From positions 3,782,001 through 3,846,000 of the forward strand of contig NZ_CP007035.1 of the NCBI RefSeq assembly GCF_000243115.2: a stretch of DNA of 64,000 nt. The letters are read 5' to 3'. The DNA is from Niabella soli DSM 19437 (GTDB lineage Bacteria; Bacteroidota; Bacteroidia; Chitinophagales; Chitinophagaceae). Every line of letters starts with the position of its first letter. The stretch's first letter is position 1. Positions 9,281-18,474 of the stretch are shown here, piece by piece. The position numbers and the translations under genes were made by a program. Below the pieces are notes generated by a model. That model did not search any database. It was not told the origin of the DNA and saw nothing but the letters and a program-made list of their open reading frames with translations.

Positions 9281-10522
9281 ATGAAGGGGCTATTTCTTTT
9301 TGTAACGTTGGCAGCGTGCGGGGCGGCTTTGGGCCAGGAACAGATGACACTGGAAAGTTGCGAAGCCGCATTTATGAAAAATAACCTGGCGCTTTTGGCG
9401 CAACAGTATAATATAAGCGAAGCTGATGCTGATATTATGCAGGCCAAAATCTGGGACCTCCCCCAGGCAAGCTACCAAACGAATATCTATAACCCTGAAG
9501 ATAAAAAAGTGCTGGAAGTTACCAAAGCCAATAGCCTCGGTATTCAGCAGCTATTGTATCTGGGTGGCAAAAAAAAGTATGAAGTGGAATACGCCCGGAG
9601 CAATAAGGAGCTGGCCAAACTACAGTTCAATCAATTATTGACGGAGCTGAAAACACAACTATATGAAACCTACTATACGCTTTACTTTGAGGAAAAAAAG
9701 CTGATCGATATTAATACTCAGTTGAACTACATGACCGACCTGCTGGAAGCGTATAAAATACAAACAGCCAAAGGAAACACTTCGTTAAAAGAACAGGTGC
9801 GCCTGCAGGCGATGGTGGTTCAGTTGAACAATGATAAAATAGAAATCATTAATACCATATTGCAGCAGCAGCAATTATTAAAAACATTTACGGGACTTTC
9901 AGTGAATATTAAAACCAAATTATCTGACGCTGAGGCCAACCATCTGCTGACACAGCAGCCCCTGCTGTCCCTGGAGGACATTGAAAAAAGTGCACTGGCA
10001 AACAATGCTGATTACCTGTATTCATTGAAAGATATAGAGGCTAATAAGGTGAACCTGAATTGGCAGCGCTCGCAGAATGTTCCGGATCTTACCGTGGGCG
10101 GACAATGGAACCAATTGGGAGGTGCATATAAAAACGAAGTGGACCTTACTGTAGGCATCCCCATACCGCTTTGGAAGCGCAATAGAGGAAATGTGACAAA
10201 GGCCGAATATCAGATTAAGGAAAGCCAGGCTAACAGTGATCTGAAAAAACTGAACCTGCAAACAACGGTGGAGCTGGCCTATCGAACCTGGAAGAACCAT
10301 TATGATCAATACGTAGCAGTAAAAACGGAGGATATAAACAATTTGCAAACCGTGCATGCTGGCATGCTTTCCAATTTCCGGAGGGGCAATGTGAACCTGG
10401 TGGATTTTACTGATTTCATGGACAGCTACCGGCAAACAATCCTTCAGTTGTACGAAATGAAAAAACAAATTATGATTTCAGCCGAGGAGCTGGAACGCTT
10501 AACGCAATCAAAAATATTTTAA
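9281..10522 (+). CDS. TolC-family outer-membrane efflux protein (CzcC/CusC-like)
   Basis: A 413-residue protein with a signal peptide cleaved near ALGQE (residue 19). It has the two repeated long coiled-coil segments of the outer-membrane efflux factor family, about residues 25-210 and 225-410, with YLGGKKKYEVEYARSNKELAKL in the first half and VGIPIPLWKRNRGNV, the usual tip motif PLWKRN, in the second. It would form the outer-membrane channel of the tripartite pump with the two genes that follow. Its stop codon overlaps the adaptor start by one base. It is the first gene after the phased operator at 9198-9247. Confidence 0.88.
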   Translation: MKGLFLFVTLAACGAALGQEQMTLESCEAAFMKNNLALLAQQYNISEADADIMQAKIWDLPQASYQTNIYNPEDKKVLEVTKANSLGIQQLLYLGGKKKYEVEYARSNKELAKLQFNQLLTELKTQLYETYYTLYFEEKKLIDINTQLNYMTDLLEAYKIQTAKGNTSLKEQVRLQAMVVQLNNDKIEIINTILQQQQLLKTFTGLSVNIKTKLSDAEANHLLTQQPLLSLEDIEKSALANNADYLYSLKDIEANKVNLNWQRSQNVPDLTVGGQWNQLGGAYKNEVDLTVGIPIPLWKRNRGNVTKAEYQIKESQANSDLKKLNLQTTVELAYRTWKNHYDQYVAVKTEDINNLQTVHAGMLSNFRRGNVNLVDFTDFMDSYRQTILQLYEMKKQIMISAEELERLTQSKIF

Positions 10523-11613
10523 TGATGAACAGGAAACAGACTGCATTCTTTTTTTTGGTGGTGATGCTAACCGCTTGCGGCGCCAATGAACCCAAAAAGG
10601 AGCAGCATATAGTAAACGGCTTTGTACTGAGCGATGTAATGATGAAAACGACCACTACGGCGGAAGCGCATAAACAGCCGGTAGAAACGGTAATGAATTT
10701 TTTTGGGAAGATCTCGGCAGATAAAAACCATTATATAGATGTGTTTCCCCTGGTGGGCGGCAATGTGATCAGTGTAAATGCAGAACTGGGCGATTATGTA
10801 AAGAAAGGACAGGTGATGGCAACCATTCGCAGTACAGAAATGGCGGGCTTTCAAAAAGACCTGGGTGATGCCCGGACGGATCTTGTTGTGGCAGAAAACA
10901 ACCTGCGGGTGGCACAGGAAATGTACACCGGGAAACTAAGCACGGAAAAAGAAGTACTGGAAGCAAAAAGCCAGGTAACAAAAGCAGAAGATCAGTTAAA
11001 AAGGGCTACTGCCGTAGGAGCCATTTATAATATCCGGAAAGGAAATATTTACACGGTAATAGCTCCTATCAGCGGGTACGTTGTTCAAAAGAATATTAAT
11101 AAAGACATGCAGTTACGCAGTGACCGCACCGACAATATTTTTGACGTGGCTAATACAACAGATGTGTGGGCCATTATAAACGTAAACGAAGCGGATATTG
11201 ACAAAATAGCCTTGGGAATGAAAGCGGAAGTGGCCACGTTAAGTTACCCCGATAAAAAGTTTTATGGTAAAATTGATAAGATCTTTAAAATTATAGATCC
11301 GCAAACCAATGCGATGCAGGCCCGGGTGGTATTGAACAATGCGCAGGGGCTTTTAATCCCTGAAAGCAAGGCTACCATTAAAATATATAACACCGAAACC
11401 AGCTCGGCCATCGCTATCCCTTCCAAAGCGGTGATTTTTGATAACAACCGGAATTATGTCATTCAGTTCATTTCACAGAACAATTTAAAAGTGAAAGAAA
11501 TAAAACTGTTAAAACAAACGGGAGAGACTACTTATGTTTCAGAAGGGTTGGAGGAAGGAGATAAAGTGGTGACCAATAATCAACTGATGATCTACCGGTC
11601 GCTGAATAATTAG
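10522..11613 (+). CDS. RND efflux periplasmic adaptor lipoprotein (CzcB/CusB-like)
   Basis: A 363-residue membrane fusion protein anchored as a lipoprotein: the lipobox LTAC puts the acylated Cys at residue 19. A biotinyl-lipoyl-like half-motif (VFPLVGGNVISVNAELGDYVKKG), a helical hairpin (about 105-160), the second lipoyl half (IAPISGYVVQKNINKDMQLR) and the beta-barrel/membrane-proximal domain follow in the normal order. It bridges the TolC-like channel and the RND pump. I see no N-terminal Met-rich site of the copper type and no His-rich tail. The start overlaps the tolC-like stop (10520-10524). ATG 10525 is an alternative start one codon later. Confidence 0.88.
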   Translation: MMNRKQTAFFFLVVMLTACGANEPKKEQHIVNGFVLSDVMMKTTTTAEAHKQPVETVMNFFGKISADKNHYIDVFPLVGGNVISVNAELGDYVKKGQVMATIRSTEMAGFQKDLGDARTDLVVAENNLRVAQEMYTGKLSTEKEVLEAKSQVTKAEDQLKRATAVGAIYNIRKGNIYTVIAPISGYVVQKNINKDMQLRSDRTDNIFDVANTTDVWAIINVNEADIDKIALGMKAEVATLSYPDKKFYGKIDKIFKIIDPQTNAMQARVVLNNAQGLLIPESKATIKIYNTETSSAIAIPSKAVIFDNNRNYVIQFISQNNLKVKEIKLLKQTGETTYVSEGLEEGDKVVTNNQLMIYRSLNN

Positions 11614-11667
11614 CAGGGCATAACAAACAGACGGATCGCACACAACGGATTTTAAAAGCGTTAACAG

Positions 11668-14600
11668 ATGAACAAGTTTATAAAAGGGGTGTTAACCTTC
11701 TCTCTTAAAAATAAAGTATTCACTTTTATTTGGGTGGGCATACTGGCTATTGCGGGGTTCATCAGTTTTAAAAATATGCCTATAGAGGCGTTCCCGGACG
11801 TAACCAATACACAAATAGTCATCATTACCCAATGGAACGGCAGAAGCGCCGAAGAAGTAGAGCGTTTTGTAACCACGCCACTTGAGCTGGCTATGAGCCC
11901 GGTGCAAAAGAAAACGAGTGTGCGCAGTACCACGATGTTCGGGCTGTCCATTGTAAAAATTATTTTTGATGATGGGGTGGAGGACATGATCGCCCGCAAC
12001 CAGGTCAATAACCAACTGCGCTCTGTGAACCTGCCGGACGGCGTGGATCCGGAAGTACAGCCGCCCTATGGCCCAACAGGTGAGATCTACCGCTATATAT
12101 TGAAAAGCCCGAAAAGGGATTCAAGGGATCTGCTGACCTTACAGAACTGGGTGGTGGATCGTGCCTTGCGGGGCGTTCCGGGTGTGGCAGATATTAATGT
12201 TTTTGGCGGGCAGGATAAAGTGTATGAGCTAAGTATTGATCCGCGCAAACTGGACAAATACAACCTTACTCCGTTGCAGGTATATGATGCTGTGGCCAAA
12301 AGCAACCTCAATGTTGGCGGCGATGTAATTGAAAAGAACGGGCAGTCCTATGTGGTTCGCGGTATCGGGCTGTTGACGAATATCGATGAAATCGGGGCTA
12401 TAACCATACAAACGGATAATGGCAATCCCATTCTCGTGCGCAATATTGCAGAAGTAAAAGAAAGTTCGTTGCCGCGCGTGGGTCAGGCAGGATTGGATAG
12501 TGTGAGCGACGTGGTGCAGGGCATTGTGGTAATGCGGAAAGGCGAAAACCCGCGGGAGGTATTAAAAGGCGTGAAGGATAAAGTAAATGAGTTGAATACC
12601 AAAATACTTCCCAGGGATGTAAAACTGGAAACCTTTTACGACCGCGATAACCTGATGGATTTTACCACCCACACCGTATTGCATAACCTTGTGGAAGGCA
12701 TCGTTTTTGTAACGGTGATCGTGTTCCTGTTTATGGCCGACTGGCGCACCACGCTGATCGTATCCATTATTATACCGCTGGCCCTGCTCTTTGCGTTCCT
12801 TTGTTTGAAAGTGGCGGGCATGAGCGCAAACCTGCTTTCATTGGGGGCCGTAGACTTTGGGATCATTATTGACGGCGCGGTGGTGATGGTAGAAGGCGTG
12901 TTCGTTATGCTCGATCATAAGGCGAAGCAATACGGGATGGAGAAATTCAACAAGCTGGCAAAAGCCGGCTGGATCCGGCAAACGGGCACTGGTCTGGGTA
13001 AAGCCATCTTTTTTTCAAAGTTGATTATTATCACTTCTCTTATTCCCATCTTTTCTTTCCAGAAAGTGGAAGGCAAAATGTTCTCACCCCTGGCCTATAC
13101 CCTGGGCTTCGCGCTTATGGGGGCGCTATTGTTCACGTTGACATTGGTGCCGGTACTTTCTCATATTCTTTTAAATAAAAATGTAAAGGAGAAGCACAAT
13201 GTGTTTGTGGAGTTCTGGGACCGCATCGTTGAAAAAGGATTCCGCTTCACGTTTCGAAATAAACGGTTAAGCCTGTTGGTGGCGTTGGCGTTCCTGGGCG
13301 TGACCTTGTTTTCTGCAACTTTTCTCGGAACAGAATTCCTGCCGCAGCTAAACGAAGGCTCCCTGTGGGTTACAGCGGAAATGCCCATGAGCACCTCATT
13401 ACGGGAATCAATGAAAACAACCGATGAGCTGAAAAACGTGATCCGGAGTTTTCCCGAAGTCACCGGCGTACTTTCGCAAACTGGAAGAAGTAACGACGGA
13501 ACCGACCCCAATGGTTTTGGATTTGTACAGTTTGCTGTGAACCTGAAGCCGAAGGAAGAGTGGAAGCGGAAGATAACGATGGATAAGCTGATCGAGGAGA
13601 TGGATGAAAAATTGAAGAAATACCAGGGCATCACCTTTAACTATTCGCAACCCATTTCTGATAATGTTGCAGAAGCAGTGGCCGGCTTCAAGGCAGAAAA
13701 TGGGGTTAAAATTTATGGTGATAATCTTCAAACACTCGACGGGTTGGCCGAACAGGTATTGGAAAAAATAAAAACGGTTCCGGGCGTAAAAGAGCCGGGT
13801 ATTATTAAGAATATCGGCCAGCCCGAAGTGAGTGTGCTACTGGATCGTAATAAAATGGCTGCTTACGGCGTACAACCGGCGGACGCCCAAGCCGTGCTGG
13901 AGATGGCTTTTGGGGGAAAAACAGCAACAGAAATGTTCGAGGGCGAACGCAAATTCGGGATCCGGCTGCGTTATGCTCCGGAATACCGGAAAGATGAAGA
14001 AGACATTGCGCGGCTGATGGTGCCCAGCCAGGACGGAGCGAAGATCCCATTGATAGAGATCGCCTCCATTGTAAAAGATAATGGCGCGGCCTTCATCTAC
14101 CGGGATAATATCAAACGCTACATTGGAGTGAAATTCTCCATTCGCGACAGGGACCTGGGCAGCACCATTGCTGAAGCACAACAAAAAGTCGCCACGCTGA
14201 AAATACCCGATGGCTACAGCATTGGCTGGACCGGCCAGTTTGAGAACCAGGTGCGCGCATCGCACCGGCTGGCACAGGTGGTGCCCATCAGCATCATTAT
14301 GATCTTTTTCCTGTTGTTTATTCTTTTTGGAAACATGAAAGATTCATTGCTGGTATTGGCAAATGTTCCTTTTGCGCTGATCGGGGGTATTATAGCGCTA
14401 CACCTGACGCGGATGAATTTTGGTATTTCTGCCGGCGTTGGATTCATCGCCTTGTTCGGTATCTGTATACAAAACGGCGTGATCCTGATCTCTGAATTTC
14501 ACTCTAATATAAAGGCGAATATGCCCATCAATTATGCAATACTGCAAGGGGTAAAAGTGCGTACCCGGCCGGTGGTGATGACGGCCTTAATGGCTTCTAT

Positions 14601-14766
14601 CGGGTTGTTGCCCGCGGCCCTGTCAACCGGCATCGGTTCCGAATCGCAAAAGCCGCTGGCGATCGTGATCATCGGAGGCTTAATAACCGCAACGATTTTA
14701 ACGCTGCTGATCTTCCCGATCATCTTCTGGATCTTTAACCGCACCAAAAAAGAAGCGATACAATAG
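11668..14766 (+). CDS. CzcA-type heavy-metal efflux RND transporter
   Basis: A 1032-residue inner-membrane proton/metal antiporter of the HME-RND family with the expected 12 transmembrane segments in two halves, separated by large periplasmic porter loops. The fourth transmembrane segment reads AVDFGIIIDGAVVMVEG, giving Asp396, Asp402 and Glu409, the acidic triad of CzcA-type divalent pumps (Co, Zn, Cd, Ni) rather than the monovalent Cu/Ag group. The second-half block SAGVGFIALFGICIQNGVILISE is also typical. It starts 54 bp after the adaptor gene, so regulator, kinase, channel, adaptor and pump form one locus (czcRS-CBA layout). Exact metal specificity is an inference from the triad. Confidence 0.92.
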   Translation: MNKFIKGVLTFSLKNKVFTFIWVGILAIAGFISFKNMPIEAFPDVTNTQIVIITQWNGRSAEEVERFVTTPLELAMSPVQKKTSVRSTTMFGLSIVKIIFDDGVEDMIARNQVNNQLRSVNLPDGVDPEVQPPYGPTGEIYRYILKSPKRDSRDLLTLQNWVVDRALRGVPGVADINVFGGQDKVYELSIDPRKLDKYNLTPLQVYDAVAKSNLNVGGDVIEKNGQSYVVRGIGLLTNIDEIGAITIQTDNGNPILVRNIAEVKESSLPRVGQAGLDSVSDVVQGIVVMRKGENPREVLKGVKDKVNELNTKILPRDVKLETFYDRDNLMDFTTHTVLHNLVEGIVFVTVIVFLFMADWRTTLIVSIIIPLALLFAFLCLKVAGMSANLLSLGAVDFGIIIDGAVVMVEGVFVMLDHKAKQYGMEKFNKLAKAGWIRQTGTGLGKAIFFSKLIIITSLIPIFSFQKVEGKMFSPLAYTLGFALMGALLFTLTLVPVLSHILLNKNVKEKHNVFVEFWDRIVEKGFRFTFRNKRLSLLVALAFLGVTLFSATFLGTEFLPQLNEGSLWVTAEMPMSTSLRESMKTTDELKNVIRSFPEVTGVLSQTGRSNDGTDPNGFGFVQFAVNLKPKEEWKRKITMDKLIEEMDEKLKKYQGITFNYSQPISDNVAEAVAGFKAENGVKIYGDNLQTLDGLAEQVLEKIKTVPGVKEPGIIKNIGQPEVSVLLDRNKMAAYGVQPADAQAVLEMAFGGKTATEMFEGERKFGIRLRYAPEYRKDEEDIARLMVPSQDGAKIPLIEIASIVKDNGAAFIYRDNIKRYIGVKFSIRDRDLGSTIAEAQQKVATLKIPDGYSIGWTGQFENQVRASHRLAQVVPISIIMIFFLLFILFGNMKDSLLVLANVPFALIGGIIALHLTRMNFGISAGVGFIALFGICIQNGVILISEFHSNIKANMPINYAILQGVKVRTRPVVMTALMASIGLLPAALSTGIGSESQKPLAIVIIGGLITATILTLLIFPIIFWIFNRTKKEAIQ

Positions 14767-14816
14767 TAACACAGAGCCCCTCAAATAATTATGATTATTA
14801 TGCAGTCATCTTTTGC

Positions 14817-14961
14817 ACTGCTATGAGCTTTGGTTGGATCCTGTCCCGCCGAAAGCCTATCGTGTGGACACAACTGATCTTTCCGTAGTTGGTGCTAAAG
14901 TGCCCGGAGGGCATAATGTACATAGCCCGCAGCGTTAGCTGTGGTAATAGAAATACGTAGA
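14817..14961 (+). repeat. Dispersed intergenic repeat, copy A
   Basis: Bases 14817-14873 (containing CTGTCCCGCCGAAAG and CTATCGTGTGGACAC) and 14899-14961 (GTGCCCGGAGGGCATAATG..., with TACATAGCCC) closely match parts of 58840-59102; the first block also matches, inverted, 17363-17403. The stretch 14767-15052 has no gene. It continues with an imperfect GC-rich hairpin (GCTCTGCAAGGCG / CGCCTCGCAGC) and another at TCGCCTTTGGCGA. Confidence 0.8.
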
Positions 14962-15052
14962 AGACCCGTTGCTCTGCAAGGCGTCCTTCGCCTCGCAGCA
15001 TTATTCTATCGCCTTTGGCGATAATGAGCGATTCACATATTGTCAAAAGTCC

Positions 15053-15661
15053 TTATTCTTCCCATTCCCCCAGTCCCTGTCTTACCAATACCAGTTCTTC
15101 GCCCGTCGCATCAATGACTGTTGACGGGACCATACCGCCGATGCCACCCTCTACCACAATATCAACGACGTTTTGGTATTTATCATGAATGATCTCCGGG
15201 TCGGTATAATCCTCCACCAGTTCGCCGGGCAGCGTGGTACTTAAAATGGGGTGGCCCAGTTCTTCTATCAGCGCCATGGTGATCTTATTGTCCGGCACTC
15301 GTATGCCCACCGTAGCCTTTTTACTATGTAATATTTTAGGTACCTGCTTGCTGGCTTCTAATATGAAAGTGTACGGGCCCGGAAGGTATTCCTTCATCGT
15401 TCTGAAGGTGCTGTTGGAAAGCTGCTTTGCAAAATCGCTCAGGTGGCTGAGGTTGGCGCATACAAAAGAGAACTGCGCTTTTTTGGGGTCGATCTGTTTG
15501 ATCCATGCAATACGTTCTATCGCTTTTGTCTGAAAAATATCGCAGCCGAGCCCGTAGATCGTATCCGTTGGATAAACAATAATGCCCCCGTTTCTCAAAC
15601 TATCAGCCACTTGCTTGATCAGCCGCGGTTGCGGGTCCTTGGGATGGATGGATATTAGCAT
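15053..15661 (-). CDS. Sua5/YciO/YrdC-family protein, YciO-like
   Basis: A 202-residue protein of the YrdC-like fold. Residues 28-45 (GGIIVYPTDTIYGLGCDI) form the ATP/threonine pocket signature, and PGPYTFILEAS, VGIRVPDN and STTLPGE follow in family order. It begins MLISIHPKDPQPRLIKQ, the opening of E. coli YciO rather than TsaC, and it lacks the C-terminal Sua5 domain. TsaC/Sua5 make threonylcarbamoyl-adenylate for tRNA t6A (EC 2.7.7.87). YciO homologues share the fold but have weak activity in E. coli, so the role here, t6A synthesis or not, is open. Downstream on the minus strand lies only the repeat region. Confidence 0.85.
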   Translation of the reverse strand: MLISIHPKDPQPRLIKQVADSLRNGGIIVYPTDTIYGLGCDIFQTKAIERIAWIKQIDPKKAQFSFVCANLSHLSDFAKQLSNSTFRTMKEYLPGPYTFILEASKQVPKILHSKKATVGIRVPDNKITMALIEELGHPILSTTLPGELVEDYTDPEIIHDKYQNVVDIVVEGGIGGMVPSTVIDATGEELVLVRQGLGEWEE

Positions 15662-15756
15662 AATAAAAGGTACTACAAATATCGGTTGAAAAGTTCACAG
15701 AGTTGTTATGAATGAACATTCCCTGTAAACCTATCAACGCTTAAACTTGTCAACTG

Positions 15757-16782
15757 CTACTGAATAGTCCATACTTCCTTCCCCCGCAGCAATGCATCCA
15801 GGTCCGGTGTCTTGCGTGCAATGGCGTCTTCCAGTTGCAGCGCCATCATTTCTTCATAACAGGGACGGTCGTTTTCATAAAACACGCCAAAGGGTCGTGG
15901 TAAGTGCCCTTCCAGCGCAGGATTGTCAAAAATGCGGGTTAATAACTGCGCTTTGAAAATATCTTTTTCATCATGCACCCAAAGATCATCGGCGCTAAAT
16001 CCTTCGCCCAGGGTTACCACCTGTGGTTTAAAACCATCCAGGCGAATGCCTTTATTGCCTTCGGCCCCAAAGATCATGGGTTTGCCATGTTCTACAAAGA
16101 TGGTTTCTTCTACTTTGCTTCCTTTTTCTGTAAACACTTCAAAAGCGCCGTCATTAAAAATATTACAGTTCTGGTAGATCTCCAGGAAAGAAGCACCTTT
16201 GTGCTCGTGTGTGCGGATCAGCATTGCCTGCAGGTGCTTGGGATCGCGGTCCATAGTACGTGCAATAAAGCTGGCATCCGCACCCAGGGCCAGCGCCAGC
16301 GGGTTGAACGGATGGTCAATGCTTCCAAACGGAGTAGACTTTGTGACCTTATTTTCTTCTGAAGTAGGCGAGTATTGTCCTTTGGTTAAACCATAGATCT
16401 GGTTATTGAACAAGAGTACGTTTACATCAAAATTCCGGCGCAACAAGTGGATGGTATGATTACCGCCAATGCTTAAGCCATCCCCATCACCGGTAACGAT
16501 CCAGACGCTTAACTCGGGCCTGGACGCCTTTAATCCCGAGGCTATCGCAGTAGCACGACCGTGGATCGAATGCATGCCGTAAGTGTTCATATAATAGGGA
16601 AAGCGGCTGCTGCACCCGATCCCGGATATAAAAACAATATTTTCTTTGGGTATGTTCAGGCCCGGCATTACCCGTTGCACCTGGGCTAATATGGAATAAT
16701 CGCCACAGCCGGGGCACCAGCGCACTTCCTGGTCGGTTGCAAAATCTTTGGCTGTTAAGGCGTTTGTTAAAACTTCAGACAT
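15757..16782 (-). CDS. korB: 2-oxoacid:ferredoxin oxidoreductase, beta subunit
   Basis: A 341-residue thiamine-pyrophosphate subunit that, with an alpha subunit, oxidises 2-oxoglutarate (or a related 2-oxoacid) to the acyl-CoA while reducing ferredoxin. The N-terminal RWCPGCGD motif (Cys23, Cys26) helps bind a 4Fe-4S cluster together with a later Cys. The TPP-binding block VTGDGDGLSIGGNH and NNQIYGLTKGQYSPTS are diagnostic. The alpha subunit gene, normally adjacent, is absent: the upstream neighbour (16937) runs the other way and the downstream one is the YciO-like gene. It must be encoded elsewhere. Confidence 0.9.
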   Translation of the reverse strand: MSEVLTNALTAKDFATDQEVRWCPGCGDYSILAQVQRVMPGLNIPKENIVFISGIGCSSRFPYYMNTYGMHSIHGRATAIASGLKASRPELSVWIVTGDGDGLSIGGNHTIHLLRRNFDVNVLLFNNQIYGLTKGQYSPTSEENKVTKSTPFGSIDHPFNPLALALGADASFIARTMDRDPKHLQAMLIRTHEHKGASFLEIYQNCNIFNDGAFEVFTEKGSKVEETIFVEHGKPMIFGAEGNKGIRLDGFKPQVVTLGEGFSADDLWVHDEKDIFKAQLLTRIFDNPALEGHLPRPFGVFYENDRPCYEEMMALQLEDAIARKTPDLDALLRGKEVWTIQ

Positions 16783-16801
16783 CTGCTAAAAAATAATTGT
16801 G

Positions 16802-16809
16802 CAAAGGTA
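16802..16809 (-). promoter_or_regulatory. -7 element of the korB promoter
   Basis: Read on the minus strand this is TACCTTTG, a perfect TAnnTTTG, 19 nt before the start codon at 16782. No TTG is seen at the expected -33 distance. Confidence 0.5.
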
Positions 16810-16936
16810 GTTATTCTATGCCATTAATGGCTGTGGCAATGTGGGTGCTAACAAGTGTTCTTTAAACGTAAGTGATTGATGTTCTTTATTTCATAAAAAG
16901 CGGTAACTTGTCATTAAATTGTAAAAAACCGAGTTT

Positions 16937-17323
16937 ATGCCGCACAAAAAAATTATGGTCGCCCTCCTGGCGCTGTTTGGGGTCTTTTCCGTAGGAATTT
17001 CCTATTCTTTTTATACGCCTCCGCACAATCTGAAAGTATTACCGCAGGATATTACGCATGAAAAGCTGGACAGTATTATGCACGGGTTCAATACCTCGCT
17101 GGGGGTTAAATGCGATTTCTGTCATGCTAAAAACAAAAATGGCGACCGGCTGGATTTTGCTTCTGATGAAAACCCGGCTAAAGATGTGGCCCGCAAAATG
17201 TTGCGCATGACCATCGACATTAATAAAAATTATTTTCTTACCGATTCCACTATCCACCCCGCTTATTTGAATACGGTAACCTGCAATACCTGTCATAAGG
17301 GTGATGCGTACCCCGCAAAATAA
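16937..17323 (+). CDS. Small exported dihaem c-type cytochrome
   Basis: A 128-residue protein with an N-terminal signal/anchor (about residues 5-26). It has two CxxCH haem-binding motifs, CDFCH near residue 57 and CNTCH near 117, the layout of the small proteins related to the photosynthetic reaction-centre cytochrome subunit family (PF02276), which are common in non-photosynthetic Bacteroidota. It should carry electrons in the periplasm. The central segment DFASDENPAKDVARKMLRMTIDINK is typical. It is a single gene between korB (divergent) and the DUF1080 lipoprotein; the partner oxidase or reductase is not visible nearby. Confidence 0.82.
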   Translation: MPHKKIMVALLALFGVFSVGISYSFYTPPHNLKVLPQDITHEKLDSIMHGFNTSLGVKCDFCHAKNKNGDRLDFASDENPAKDVARKMLRMTIDINKNYFLTDSTIHPAYLNTVTCNTCHKGDAYPAK

Positions 17324-17362
17324 GAGCCCATCTGCATTTCATTTGTTGATAGTAGTGGAGTT

Positions 17363-17403
17363 GCCGAAGTGTGCGATCCCGCTTTCGGCGGGACAGGCTC
17401 CAA
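17363..17403 (-). repeat. Dispersed intergenic repeat, inverted copy
   Basis: These 41 bases are identical, in reverse complement, to 58862-58902. The unit contains a hairpin TCCCGC-CGAAA-GCGGGA. It fills most of the space between the cytochrome and the DUF1080 gene. Confidence 0.85.
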
Positions 17404-17472
17404 CCTACGCCGATCGTAGTAAAGCAGCAGGTAAGCTGATCATTGCATTTATTTAAACAACCTTACATCATT

Positions 17473-18183
17473 ATGAACAAACGGCCTGTCGCATTTATAA
17501 TCCTGTTTTTAATTGCAGCTTCCTGCGGGGAGGCCAACAAAAACAACAGCTTAACCAAAGAAGAAAAAGAGCAGGGCTGGACGCTGTTGTTCGACGGTGA
17601 GTCGGCGAAGGGCTGGCACCTGTACAATAAAAAAAATACTACGGCCGGATGGATCGTGAGGGAGGGTGCGCTGGCGGTAGATACGGTAAACAAAACAGAG
17701 GTGAACGACCTGGTAAGCGACAGGGAGTTTAAAAATTTTGAACTGCAATTTGAATGGAAACTGTCTAAGAACGGCAACAGTGGCGTATTTATAAACGTTT
17801 TGGAGCGACCGGATCTTACCACGGCATGGGCCTCAGGTCCGGAATATCAATTACTGGATCCTGCGCATGTTGACAATGCCAATCCCGTAAAAAGAGCGGG
17901 TACCTTGTTCGCAATTGATTCCCAAAAAAATAAAGTAGCCGCAAGGCCGTCCGGAGAATGGAATTACTCCAGAATAAAACAGGTGGATGGGAAGGTTGAA
18001 TTTTACCTGAACGGGGTGCTTACCGTGCAGGAAGACCTGGGCGCTGCGGCCTGGCAGGATTCGGTGGCGCGCACCCATTTCAAAAGGTTCCCGGAATTTG
18101 GCAAACGGACCAGCGGGCATATTGCCCTGCAGGACTGGGCGAGCGGCGTTGCCTTCCGGAATATAAAAATTAAGGAACTGTAA
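17473..18183 (+). CDS. DUF1080 (3-keto-disaccharide hydrolase family) lipoprotein
   Basis: A 236-residue lipoprotein; I choose ATG 17473 over 17443 because it begins the signal peptide MNKRPVAFIILFLIAASC, with the acylated Cys at 18. The rest is one LamG-like beta-sandwich of the DUF1080/3-keto-disaccharide hydrolase family: GWTLLFDGESAKGWH near the start, the central FEWKLSKNGNSGVFIN and the end block SGHIALQDWASGVAFRNIKIKEL. Family members cleave 3-keto-glycosides or bind carbohydrate; which applies here is not visible. It appears to be a single-gene unit. Confidence 0.85.
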   Translation: MNKRPVAFIILFLIAASCGEANKNNSLTKEEKEQGWTLLFDGESAKGWHLYNKKNTTAGWIVREGALAVDTVNKTEVNDLVSDREFKNFELQFEWKLSKNGNSGVFINVLERPDLTTAWASGPEYQLLDPAHVDNANPVKRAGTLFAIDSQKNKVAARPSGEWNYSRIKQVDGKVEFYLNGVLTVQEDLGAAAWQDSVARTHFKRFPEFGKRTSGHIALQDWASGVAFRNIKIKEL

Positions 18184-18474
18184 CCCTTCGGCTTTTATTT
18201 TGGAAACAAATCAATGCCGGAGAGGCGGAAATACGGGAAGATATTTTTAACTGCCCTTAACTTACTGTGTCTCCGTCTTTCCGGCCGAAAAATACCTTTT
18301 AGTCGCGCCCGGCTCCGAATTAAAAATTTCTTCAAAAAATAGTGTTCAGCGTGTCCATGCAAAAGTCCCGGGCATAATATTTGCTTGTTTTTGACGAACT
18401 GCGTCAGGTTACAAAAAGTTTCGCCATGAAATACTACCCGAGCGCACCTATTTAACTAAACTGATATATTTTAT
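18184..18474. other. Intergenic region with an imperfect inverted repeat
   Basis: No ORF of note. CCGGAGAGGCGGAAATACGG (about 18213) and the region near 18265-18285 (CTCCGTCTTTCCGG) can pair imperfectly. Nothing further is recognisable apart from the sequence leading into the gene at 18475. Confidence 0.35.

Noticed and set aside
16937-17323. Photosynthesis-related function from the reaction-centre cytochrome resemblance
   Set aside because: Only a short dihaem homologue is present and there are no photosynthesis genes; the family name is historical.
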